A DNA stretch of 64,000 nt from Hennigella sp049177145 (GTDB lineage: Bacteria; Bacillota_I; Bacilli_A; Mycoplasmatales; Mycoplasmoidaceae), in the NCBI GenBank assembly GCA_049177145.1, contig CP185406.1:186001-250000 (forward strand). The letters run 5' to 3'. Made by a program: the position numbers and the translations under genes. The notes under the pieces are model-generated. The model did no database searches. It was not told the DNA's origin and saw only the letters and a program-made list of their open reading frames with translations. Position 1 is the stretch's first letter, and each line of letters begins with the position of its first letter. Below are positions 55,482 through 64,000 of this stretch, in pieces.

Positions 55482-56388
55482 TAGCCTAAAAGAGTTTGTT
55501 GGCAAACAAACATTAAAGCAAAATTTAAAAACATATTTAAAAGCAAGTTCAATACACAATGAACCATTAGATCATTGTTTATTCTATGGATTACCAGGAA
55601 CTGGTAAGACATCACTTGCTTTTATTATTGCCAAAGAACAAAAAGCAAATATCAAGATTATTCAAGGCTCAACGATCCAAAAGAATCTCGACGTTTACAA
55701 CTTTGCTTTAACAATTCATGATAATGATGTTATTTTCATTGATGAAATACATGGAATTAATAAAACTTGCTTTGAATTGTTGTATTCATTAATGGAAGAT
55801 TTTTCAATGGATATTACCATAGGTAAAGATTTTAATTCAAGAACGACTAGAATTAAAGTTCCAAAATTTACATTAATTGGCGCAACAACGTCTTTAACAA
55901 AAATACCAAAACCACTAGAAGAAAGATTTGGTATTCAGTTTTATTTTGAAGATTATTCATTAGATGAAATCAGAATAATTATTGGTAATGCAATTAAAAA
56001 AGTTAATGTTAAATTAACTGAAGATGAAATTTTAGCTATAGCTAATAATTCCAAAGGTATCCCTAGAAATGCATTAACAATCTTGTCAAGAGTTATAGAT
56101 TTTAAGACATTAGATCAAAATGCAAATATCAAACAAATCTTTAAGCAAATTGGCATTTTTGAAAACGGTTTGAACAAAAATGATATGAAATATTTGATGT
56201 GCTTTGTTAACTCAAACGGCACTATTGGTATCAAAACATTAAGCCAAATGACAGATTTTGAAATTCAATTTATTGAAGAAAAAATTGAACCTTATTTATT
56301 TAAAAATAAATATGTTATCAAAACAACACACGGAAGAAAAATTTTATCTGAAGGTTTAGCAATAATTAACAAAATTAGGAATATATAA
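55456..56388 (+). CDS. ruvB: Holliday junction helicase RuvB
   Basis: This 310-residue AAA+ motor has RPNSLKEFVGKQTLKQNL, Walker A YGLPGTGKTS, Walker B IFIDEIHGI, sensor 1 LIGATT, Arg finger in EERFG, and a winged-helix end (IEPYLFKNKYVIKTTHGR). It drives branch migration with RuvA. No ruvC is nearby, as usual in mollicutes; ruvX is a few genes upstream. Confidence 0.95.
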   Translation: MKLQSLRPNSLKEFVGKQTLKQNLKTYLKASSIHNEPLDHCLFYGLPGTGKTSLAFIIAKEQKANIKIIQGSTIQKNLDVYNFALTIHDNDVIFIDEIHGINKTCFELLYSLMEDFSMDITIGKDFNSRTTRIKVPKFTLIGATTSLTKIPKPLEERFGIQFYFEDYSLDEIRIIIGNAIKKVNVKLTEDEILAIANNSKGIPRNALTILSRVIDFKTLDQNANIKQIFKQIGIFENGLNKNDMKYLMCFVNSNGTIGIKTLSQMTDFEIQFIEEKIEPYLFKNKYVIKTTHGRKILSEGLAIINKIRNI

Positions 56389-56389
56389 T

Positions 56390-56644
56390 ATGACTAATAA
56401 AGTTATTGCCATGACCATAAGTGAAATTGAAAAATCATCAAATGAATTCAAAAAGACACACAAGATTAAGGTGTCTGGTCCTTATGATGATGAAGAAATG
56501 CCTAAGTGATTTAAAACTTGATCTCAGGAAGTTTATGAAAAGAAACAACCCCAATGATTCAAAGAATGAGTTGAAACAGACTATAAACCTTTTAAAGAAT
56601 TAGTAATAGATCAATTTCAAAAACATGGTTGGATAAAAAAATAA
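56390..56644 (+). CDS. Small conserved-looking hypothetical protein
   Basis: This 84-residue, Trp-rich acidic protein (many TGA codons) contains VSGPYDDEEMPKWFKTWS and ends HGWIKK. It starts 1 bp after the ruvB stop, so is co-transcribed with ruvAB. I do not recognise it beyond a resemblance in size to small mycoplasma proteins. Confidence 0.7.
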
Positions 56645-56662
56645 GGCTTTGCCTTATTTTTG
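56640..56662. terminator. Terminator AAATAAGGC-TTT-GCCTTATTT
   Basis: A 9-bp stem between the convergent ruvAB operon and acyl carrier protein gene. Confidence 0.85.
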
Positions 56663-56893
56663 TTTTGCTTCGAAAGCAGCAATTAGTTGATTGATGGTTT
56701 TGATTTTCATTAACTCAGAATCATCTAATCTATAACCAACTTTATCTTCGATAGCAACAATAATACTTAAAACAACAATTGAGTCAATGCCCAGCTTTTT
56801 AAAATCTATAGATAGGCTTTGCTCATCTAATTTAACGTTAATTTTTTGCTTATTAGCAACGTCTTTTATAACACTTAAAATCTTGTCTTTCAT
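56654..56893 (-). CDS. acpP: Acyl carrier protein
   Basis: This 79-residue acidic helical protein has the phosphopantetheine Ser in KLGIDSIVVLSI (GIDS in place of the usual GADSLD) followed by EDKVGYRLDDSELMKIKTI. Mollicutes keep ACP although most lack fatty-acid synthesis; it may serve acyl transfer. Confidence 0.85.
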   Translation of the reverse strand: MKDKILSVIKDVANKQKINVKLDEQSLSIDFKKLGIDSIVVLSIIVAIEDKVGYRLDDSELMKIKTINQLIAAFEAKQK

Positions 56894-56961
56894 ATATTAA
56901 TATTTTACTAAAAATAAATGAATAATATATATAATCTTATGGTATCATTATTATTACGTGT

Positions 56962-57036
56962 GGCCACCTAGCTCAGTGGTAGAGCAACCGGCTGTTAACC
57001 GGTTGGTCGCAGGTTCGAACCCTGTGGTGGCCGCCA
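56962..57036 (+). tRNA. tRNA-Asn (GTT)
   Basis: Cloverleaf with acceptor GGCCACC/GGTGGCC, anticodon loop CTGTTAA, T loop TTCGAAC, encoded CCA. Confidence 0.95.
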
Positions 57037-57043
57037 TTATATT

Positions 57044-57120
57044 GGCCTGTTGGTGAAGTGACTTAACACACACGCCTTTCACGCGTGCATTCATGGGTTT
57101 GAATCCCGTACAGGTCACCA
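57044..57120 (+). tRNA. tRNA-Glu (TTC)
   Basis: Acceptor GGCCTGT/ACAGGTC, anticodon loop CTTTCAC, T loop TTTGAAT, encoded CCA. It lies 7 nt after tRNA-Asn. Confidence 0.93.
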
Positions 57121-57124
57121 TTAA

Positions 57125-57200
57125 GCAGTGTTAGCTCAGCCGGGAGAGCATATGCCTTACAAGCATAGGGTCGGGGGTTCGATCCCCTCACACTGCACCA
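57125..57200 (+). tRNA. tRNA-Val (TAC)
   Basis: Acceptor GCAGTGT/ACACTGC, anticodon loop CTTACAA, T loop TTCGATC, encoded CCA. It lies 4 nt after tRNA-Glu. U34 of this tRNA is a candidate substrate for the trmR/trhP modification pathway. Confidence 0.94.
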
Positions 57201-57202
57201 TG

Positions 57203-57230
57203 AAAAAAATACCCTTATGGGTATTTTTAT
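57203..57230. terminator. Terminator AAAAATACCC-TTAT-GGGTATTTTT
   Basis: A 10-bp stem after the three tRNA genes, also usable by the convergent small gene downstream of ffh. Confidence 0.88.
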
Positions 57231-57233
57231 TTT

Positions 57234-57542
57234 TTATATTTCAAATGAATTTTTATTGAAATAATTTTCTAGGATTGAGTTGTTATAAACTTGATCAAAA
57301 TTTTGATTGTTTAGACAAAATGTTGCAAGCATAAAATCTTGTTCTTGCAAACCTTTAAAATAATAAAAGTTATTACCATCTTTAATGATAAGTGGATGTC
57401 AAGAATAAATCTTATCATGAACAAAATATTTCATGTTTAGATCTTTAGATCTAGTGATGAAATAACGATGTGTTGTTGAGTTTTCAAGATTGAACACATT
57501 TTTGACGATTAAAAATTTGGGCAGATATTTTTGAAAGTCCAC
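57234..57542 (-). CDS. Hypothetical protein coupled to ffh
   Basis: This 102-residue protein starts with GTG, which overlaps the ffh stop (TAGTG), so translation is coupled. It begins VDFQKYLPKFLIVKNVFNLE with the GTG read as Met, is rich in aromatic residues and Asn, and has one TGA as Trp. No known family. The GTG start and overlap are why it is easily missed. Confidence 0.68.
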
Positions 57543-58906
57543 TAACGCATTCCACCTTTCATAAGGTCCATCAATGGATTTTTACCTGCTTTAATCTTTT
57601 TACCAATTTCATCCATTTTAACTTTTGCTTTTTCTCATTGAGAAAGCATTTTGTTTAATTCATCTGGTTTACGACCAGAACCTTTAATAACTCTAATCTT
57701 ACGATTAGGTTGTTTTTTAAATAATTGCGGATTACGTCTTTCTTTTTTAGTCATAGAAGACATTAGGATTCTTCATGCAACCATTTTTTGTTCAGCATCA
57801 GAAATTTGTCCTTCGCTAACTTTGTTAGCAAGGTTACCTGGAAGCATTTTCATTAAACCACCTAATGAACCTAATTTACTAATTTGTTCCATTTGCGTCA
57901 TTAAATCTTCTAAGTCGAATTTACCAGAGATCATTCTTGTAAATGATTTCTTGGCTTTGTCTTCATCCATTCTATCTGCTGCTTTTTCAGCAAGTGACAT
58001 AATGTCACCAAGACCAAGTATTTGGTCTGCCATTCTTTCTGGATAGAAAATATCTAGTGAGCCTATAGCTTCACCAGTTCCAGTAAATTTAACTGGAATG
58101 TTTAATAAATTAGTGATTGATAAAACTGCACCAGCTCTTGCTTCAGAGTCTAACTTAGTAATAATCAATCCAGTTAAATCTAGAGCATTATGAAATTCTT
58201 TAGCGACATTAATAATGTCTTGACCAGCCATAGCATCAACAACAAGGATTATTTCTTGTGGTTTAACTGCTTTTTTAATGTCTTTTAATTCTTGCATTAA
58301 TTCAACATTGGTTTGTAAACGACCAGCAGTATCAAATAAGATTACATCATTTCCATCTTGTTCTGCTTTAGCTAAACCGTTTTTAGCTATAGCTATAACA
58401 TCTTTACTATCTTCTTTATAGCAAGGAACATTAATCTTTTGTGCTAATTGATTTAATTGGTCAATAGCAGCTGGACGATAAACGTCTAGCGCAACCATCA
58501 TTGGTTTTAATTCTTTTTTAGTTTTTAATCAGTTAGCAACTTTAGCAACAGATGTTGTCTTACCAGCACCATTTAAACCAACAAGCATAATTCTTGTTTG
58601 TTTTGGATCAATTATTAAATCTTCTTGGTTTTTACCAAGAATAGTTACAAGTTCTTCTTTAACTATACTTAAAAGAACTTTATCTGGTTCTTGTCCTTTT
58701 TCCATGACATAACCAACAGCTTTTTCTCTTACTGCTTTAATAAAGTTCTTTACAACTAATAAATTAACGTCAGCATCTAAAAGAGCAATACGGATTTGCT
58801 TTAATACTTCTGTAACATCTTCTTCGCTGATGGTTCAGTTAGTTAATTTCTTCTTCATGCTTCTAGCAATGATGCCTGAAATCATGGATTTGAAAATATT
58901 TGCCAT
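57542..58906 (-). CDS. ffh: Signal recognition particle GTPase
   Basis: This 454-residue protein binds signal peptides and SRP RNA. It has the N domain, then GTPase motifs GLNGAGKTTSVAKVA, DVYRPAAIDQL, FDTAGRL and TKLDSEARAG, and the Met-rich M domain (QMEQISKLGSLGGLMKMLPG, GSGRKPDE). The RBS is AAAGGAG. It ends PLMDLMKGGMR. Confidence 0.96.
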
Positions 58907-58927
58907 ATTACTCCTTTCTAATTATTT

Positions 58928-60160
58928 TCATGTTAACATGAAATAATTCTTCTTACCTTTCTTGATAATTGTGTACTTATCAAAATATGTTAACTTGTTT
59001 GTTAACTTAAAGTCTTCTTTATCTACAACAATGTTGTTTACGGTTAATGTCTTTGCTTGTAATAATTCTCTAAAGACACGTTTTGATTGAATGATTTGGT
59101 TTTGAATCAAGAAATCTACTAGATTCATTTCTTGGTTAATCTTGTAAAGATTAAATTGTTTAGCACAGATGTCTAGTTCATCTAAAGTTAATTGGTCAAA
59201 CTTGCCATAGAATAATGCATCTGAAATCTTTAAGCATTGATCATATGCATCTTTACCATGAATCTTAGTAATGATTTCTTGAGCAAGAGTTTTTTGTCCT
59301 AGTCTTGCGCCTTTATTTTCATTATGCTTTGCAAGTAATGTTTTAATTTCATCTAATGATAAATCAGAGAAGAAGTTAAACATTTTGTTTAAATCATCGT
59401 CTGCTTGGTTTAAAAAGAATTGATACATTTCATATGGACTAGTAATTGTTGGATCCAAATAGATTGCACCCTTTTCAGATTTACCAAATTTGGTTCCATC
59501 TGCTTTTGTTAATAAATTAATAGTTAAAGCGACAGCTTTAGCTTTTTCTCCATTAACTTTTCTAATCATTTCTAGACCTGTGGTAATATTTCCTCATTGA
59601 TCAGAACCACCACATTGAATTGCTACACCCTTGTGGTTGTATAACCACACAAAGTCATAACCTTGGATTAAGTTGTAACTAAATTCGGTAAAACTAATTC
59701 CGGTTTCTAGTCTTGTTTTGATAATATCTTTTTCAAGTAAGTAGTTAACATTAACTAACTTACCAACATTTCTTAAGAAAGTAAATAAGCTGACATTTTT
59801 ATAAATGTCATAGTTGTTAATTACTTCCTTAACATTAGCTAACTTCTTGAGTTGTTTGCTAACAGCTTCAATGTTTGCATCTAATACTTTAAGATCCAAC
59901 AATGTTCTTTCAGACTTCTTACCTGATGGGTCACCAATTCTTCCTGTGGCTCCACCAAGGACTGCATAAGTTTGTAAACCTGCTTTAGCAAACAAGTTAA
60001 GTAAATGAATCATAATATAGTTTCCAAGGTGTAATGATTTAAAACTTGGATCAAAGCCAATGTAAACACCTAGCTTTTGATCTATTGCATCTTGTAATTT
60101 CTTTTCGTCGCTAACATTATTGATAATGCCACGATCTCTTAATTCTTTTATTAGATTCAT
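58928..60160 (-). CDS. tyrS: Tyrosyl-tRNA synthetase
   Basis: This 410-residue class I synthetase has the HIGH-like motif in FDPSFKSLHLGNYI, AVLGGATGRIGDPSGK, the tyrosine-site QCGGSDQWGN, KMSKS-like KFGKSEKGA, and a C-terminal S4-type RNA-binding domain (FRELLQAKTLTVNN). One TGA lies in the QCGGSDQWGN motif. Confidence 0.95.
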
Positions 60161-60188
60161 ATTTTTTACTTGTAAATTATATATAGTA

Positions 60189-60761
60189 TTAAACAGGATT
60201 TTTTAAATATAAAGGCTCAAGATATTTAATATCTTGAACTTTCTTAAAACTTCTAGAATGTTTTAAGAAATTATCATACATATCATTTGTTTGATCTTGA
60301 ATAAGAGGTAATTTATATTTTTTCTTATATTTAGCTAAATCTTTTTTATCTATTAAACAAGGTTTAATTATTTCCTTTTCATTCTTATAAACCGCTAGAT
60401 ATAGTTTGTTGCTTTTGGCATCAATAACGCTAATACCATTGCCATCTTTAGTTTGTAACAACAAACTATTGATTGTTAAAATTTCAATTCTTGGATCAAA
60501 TAACTTTCATGCTTTAGCTATTGTTACTCCAACTTTATCTCCAGTAAAACTACCAGGACCAATATTTAACACGATATGTGTTAAATCTAATGGTGTAACC
60601 TTTGCTTGCTTTAAAGTTGAGTGAATTGTATCAACAATAATATCTGTTACATTTTTGTTAACTGCAATTTTAGCTTTGGCTAAAATTCTGCAACTAAAAC
60701 TAACGGCTATATAGCAATAGTTGTTTGTTGTATCAATGAATAGAGTACAGTTTTTTCTCAT
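60189..60761 (-). CDS. tsaB: tRNA threonylcarbamoyladenosine protein TsaB
   Basis: This 190-residue ASKHA-fold protein has LFIDTTNNYCYIAV, LNIGPGSFTGDKVGVTIAK and VIDAKSNKLYLAVYK. It supports TsaD in t6A37 formation on ANN-decoding tRNAs. Length and motifs are near normal; the C-terminal part is short as in other mollicutes. Confidence 0.88.
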
Positions 60762-60771
60762 TTAATAATTA

Positions 60772-60805
60772 TAATATAAAAATTTATAAATAAATTTTTA
60801 TATTA
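60772..60805. repeat. A/T palindrome with 16-bp arms and AA centre
   Basis: TAATATAAAAATTTAT, AA, then its complement. It overlaps the lipoprotein stop codon and lies 11 bp from the tsaB start. Same centre as 10954 and 37730; could act as a weak terminator. Confidence 0.7.
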
Positions 60806-61453
60806 CTTATATCAATTGTTGCTATTGTATGGGATGATATCTGAACCGTCTGTCAAGGTATTAATTTGCGTTATGCCCGTTGTGTGTCTTTGGGTTCCGC
60901 CATAATTTCTAAGTTCTAGAATTCCGATTAAAAATGTGTTAATGTCTTTATAAAGAAATGAACATTTTGTCTCATTTAGTTGAACATCGATATTAAAAAA
61001 ATTAAAGGTAAACATAATGTAATCATTTGTTTTTCATATTTCAGAATAATTCTTTTGAAAAACAAAAGATACATACCCTAGAAATGTGCCTTTCAGCGTG
61101 TCTCCATCGAAATTTAATGAATTCTGTGTAATATTACTTTTAATACCAACAGTATTATTTTTATACAATTCGTTCAATTCATTGATATCAAATGAACCAT
61201 AAGCGGAAGCGAAATATGAAAAACCAAATGCAAACAAATCGTAAATTTGTTCCTTCTGTCTTTCTTTTGATGAGAGTCCTTTTAATGCATCTTGAAATGA
61301 TGACTCAATATGCACCCTGTCTTTAGAAAGCGGGCCAAAAATATAATCAGCGATTTGTTCAGCCTCTGATTTTCCACCACATGAAGTTATAACTGGAGCA
61401 ATAGTTGCTACAGTTAGACATGGTGTTAGAAATAATAATTTACTTTTCTTCAT
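60803..61453 (-). CDS. Lipoprotein, hypothetical
   Basis: This 216-residue protein has a lipobox (PVITSC, Cys about 25). The mature part begins with an acidic helical stretch and continues with aromatic beta-rich sequence (FTFNFFNIDVQL). A final TGA is read as Trp to give ..NNWYK. The start overlaps hemW by 14 bp. Unknown function, exposed at the surface. Confidence 0.72.
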
Positions 61454-62492
61454 ATTCGTTTAATTTTATTAGAAAATTATCTAACAAATTTATATTACTA
61501 CATCAAATTCTTTTTTTGTTATTTTTAATTAATAAATCTTGATCCATTCTTTTTTTAAAGAATTGATAAGCTTTCTTGTGTAATGGGTTAGATAAGTCTA
61601 ATCCTTCCTTCAATCTAAGCCCCATCATTAAGACTTGAAAATACAGATCATAATCAGAAAGTTTCTCTTTAACTAACTTTCAGTTAAGTACTGAACCTTC
61701 ATAATGATAAAGAGTTTTATTTTCCATACCATGAGCGCCTAAACCAATAGCTGCTCAATCATTTGTTTTTCAAACTGCTATGTTATGTTTAGATTGATAT
61801 TTTGAGCTTATAGCTCAGTTACTAACTTCATATCTAACCAAACCCAATTTATTCATGTAATCAATAATGAATTTCAAATGATCTTCAATTTCTAATTCAT
61901 TAGTTTTGTAATTTTGTTTCCCTCAAATTGTGTTTTCTTTTATTTCTAATGAATAACAAGAAATATGTCTAACTTTGTTAGACAATAAGAAATCAATGTC
62001 ATTTTTAATTGATTCATTAGTTTGTTTCTGAAAACCATAAATCAAATCACATGAAATATTTGTGATTTTGTTCTTTTGCAAAATAGAAATTGCTTGTTCA
62101 ACCATAAATTTATGGTTGGATCTATTCATTGATTTTAATAAACTAGAATCTAGAGTTTGAACACCCAATGAAACTCTGTTAACTTTATATTTAGTTAAAA
62201 TTTTAGCTTGTGAATTTGTAACAAATTCAGAATTACATTCAATAGTAAATTCATAATTTTTAGCTAAGCATTTAGAAAGAGGTTTTAGCAATTTTTCTAA
62301 TTGTTTATCGCTCAAACAATTTGGTGTCCCGCCACCCAAATAAATCGTTTCATATTTATTCTTTTTTAGTTTTTTTAAAACTAAATCAATATATTTATCC
62401 ACAGTTTGTTTATTGTAAATACATTTAACAAAATCACAATAAGCACAAAACTTTTTGCAAAATGGAATATGTATATATAAAGACTTAGCCAT
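61440..62492 (-). CDS. hemW: HemW-like radical SAM protein
   Basis: This 350-residue protein has the HemN/HemW radical SAM cluster IPFCKKFCAYCDF (C-x3-C-x2-C), YLGGGTPNCLS, ECNSE, RVSLGVQT and DLIYGF. HemW lacks the extra Cys of coproporphyrinogen dehydrogenase and is a heme chaperone. Mycoplasmas do not make heme, so the role may be heme handling, which would fit the iron/heme-type importer at 29.8-32.6 kb. It overlaps miaA by 8 bp. Confidence 0.87.
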
Positions 62493-63378
62493 TAATAAAA
62501 CCTTCTATTGTTTTTCTTAATAAATCATCATCCATTGGTCCATGATAAGAAAACATTTTAGGATATTGATGTTTACATCAAGTAACTTGTCTCTTAGCAT
62601 ATCTTCTAGTTTTTTGGGCTATTAGATCTGTGTTAATTGAAGTTTTATTTTTAATAGCTTCATAAACTTCTTGATAACCTAATGCTTTTAAAGCATTAAG
62701 TTTCATCACATCTTTATCTTTCTTAATTAGACCTTCAACTTCTTGTCTTCAACCTTCATCAACCATTTCTAGAACTCTATTATTAATAGTTTCATATAGT
62801 TTAGGTCTTTCAACATCCATATAAACAACCAAACAATCATAATAGTATTTTTGTCTTTGAACATCTTTAGATGTTTTAGTCATTCCTGTTTCTTCAATAA
62901 TTTGAATTGCTCTAACAACACGCTTTCTATTATTAGCGGGAATCTTCTTAGCTTCAGTTGGATCTAACTTCTCAAGAAGTTTATGAAGTTGTTCATTTGT
63001 CATCTCTTCATAACTATTGGTTCTTTTAGAACTAGACGATAAATCATAGTTTTTGATTAATGCATCAACATATAAGTTGCTACCACCAACAATGATAGGA
63101 ATTTGTTTAGCTTTATAAATATCAGCTAAGATTTTCTTAGCTTGTGTTTGAAATTCTTTTATATTTCAATCATCATAGATAGAAACACAGTCCATTAAGT
63201 AAACTGGAGTTTTCTTAATTGTGTCCTTATCCATTTTATTTGTGCCTGCATTCAATTCTTTATAGACTTGGAAGGCATCGGCATTAACAAGTGGATAATT
63301 AAGCATCTTGCTTATTTTTAAAGCTAATGCGGACTTGTGTGAAGATGTTGGACCAACTATAACAATTAACTTATTCAT
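62485..63378 (-). CDS. miaA: tRNA dimethylallyltransferase MiaA with altered P-loop
   Basis: This 297-residue protein has IVGPTSSHKSALALKI, NADAFQVYKELNAGTNK, LMDCVSI, IIVGGSNLYVDAL, RKRVVRAIQIIEETG and a final TRRYAKRQVTWC. It adds dimethylallyl to A37. The nucleotide loop reads GPTSSHKSA where the family has GPTASGKS/T, so a key Gly is His. The rest is intact, so it may still be active or the loop tolerates this. It overlaps the flavin reductase stop by 8 bp. Confidence 0.88.
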
Positions 63379-64000
63379 GATCTAAAATATCGTCAATTGC
63401 TTTCTTTGCATCTGAAATAGCCACATGGATAAGCCTTGGCTTATCATTGTAACTTGCTACATTTCCTATAGCATAAATGTTACCCATGTTTGTTCTACAA
63501 TTAGAATCAATTTTGATTCTATTTTGTAAATCAAGGTTGAAGGGTTTTAACATTTGATTGTCTTGTAAAGAGTATGTTTGTCCATATTGGACAATCAAAT
63601 AATCAAAAGGAAGAATTTCTTTTTTATTTGTTAGCTTATCTACTATTTCTAATTTACCATCAGCAATAACCTTAGATGCTTTGTTTAAATATGTTTTATA
63701 TTTAAATTTCTTTAAACAATCAATTTTGCATTGTGCTGCTCTAAATTCATCACGACGATGAACAATTGATAAATTGTTAGTTAAATCTCTTTTTAAGATT
63801 TCTGCAGCTCAATCAAAAGCAGCATCACCACCACCGCAGATAACCACTTTCTTTCCTTTATATACTTTAAGGTCTTTTACACAATAATGAATCTTTTTAG
63901 ATTCAATACCTTCAATTTTATTGAATTTAAAGAAACCACCACCGGTAGCAATAATAACAAACTTAGCATAGATTGGTTCTTTATTTGTTACTAATTGATA
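63371..64000 (-). CDS. FAD/NAD(P)H oxidoreductase, ferredoxin-NADP reductase (YumC) or thioredoxin-reductase type (partial)
   Basis: The C-terminal ~210 residues are visible. The pyridine-nucleotide site VVICGGGDAAFDWAAEI, IVHRRDEFRAA, FAD-binding NIYAIGNVAS and the tail RLIHVAISDAKKAIDD fit the TrxB-like family. The Trp in FDWA and the sequence around HRRDEFRA resemble YumC-type ferredoxin/flavodoxin reductase more than TrxB, and no CxxC redox pair is seen in the visible part. It could pass electrons to the superoxide reductase at 7.9 kb; that is speculation. The 5' end lies beyond the window. Confidence 0.8.

Overview
The window comes from a low-GC mollicute (Mycoplasma-like) genome that reads TGA as tryptophan (genetic code 4). 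Almost every conserved gene (gpmI, tpiA, galE, ffh, tyrS, ruvA, miaA, the glycoside hydrolases) is full length only if in-frame TGA is read as Trp. All CDS below are called that way, so most join several TGA-bounded pieces. Supporting signs are SxxC-type lipoprotein signal peptides, a single 16S-23S-5S operon, and a compact housekeeping complement. Bile-salt-hydrolase-like, glycan-degrading and superoxide-reductase genes suggest an anaerobic or microaerobic, mucosal or gut-associated host. That is inference; I cannot name a species.

Layout. (1) 0-13.4 kb is an accessory island rich in likely defence genes: a PIF1/RecD-like helicase, a type IIG restriction-modification fusion, a small PD-(D/E)xK nuclease, a DUF3800 + ATPase pair, and an Abi_2 (AbiD/AbiF-like) HEPN gene preceded by a probable small RNA. 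It also holds a DUF2779 nuclease and a desulfoferrodoxin. Tails of the helicase gene are repeated twice downstream, between unrelated genes. (2) 13.4-28.4 kb is a surface-hydrolase island: a GxGYxYP protein, GH97 and GH2 (these three share one unusual N-terminal anchor), a choloylglycine-hydrolase-family lipoprotein, an S37 peptidase lipoprotein, a YtcJ-like amidohydrolase lipoprotein and two DUF6273 lipoproteins. (3) 28.5-32.7 kb is a FecB/FecCD/FecE-type ABC importer followed by a BRCT-like protein. (4) 32.7-37.6 kb is the rRNA operon on the minus strand. Two further 5S copies, one near-complete and one internally deleted, lie at 24.6 and 28.5 kb and divide the accessory genes into blocks. 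(5) 37.9-40.6 kb holds two paralogous lipoproteins.

(6) 40.6-64 kb is housekeeping: gpmI, tpiA, phosphohexomutase, deoC, deoD, lipid kinase; galU, galE and glycosyltransferases; the yrrK-trmR-trhP-trhP block (RuvX plus wobble-uridine 5-methoxylation); sirtuin; ruvAB; acyl carrier protein; tRNA-Asn, -Glu, -Val; ffh; tyrS; tsaB; hemW; miaA; and a flavin reductase.

Two regulatory themes recur. Accessory genes often have TATAAT only about 6-9 nt before the ATG with no Shine-Dalgarno, suggesting leaderless mRNAs. Many are also bounded by a stereotyped hairpin built on ACTAG(G)...(C)CTAGT. With the 5S and helicase-tail duplications, this looks like a cassette arrangement in which incoming genes are added beside copies of conserved gene 3' ends. 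No transposase, integrase or CRISPR array is visible.
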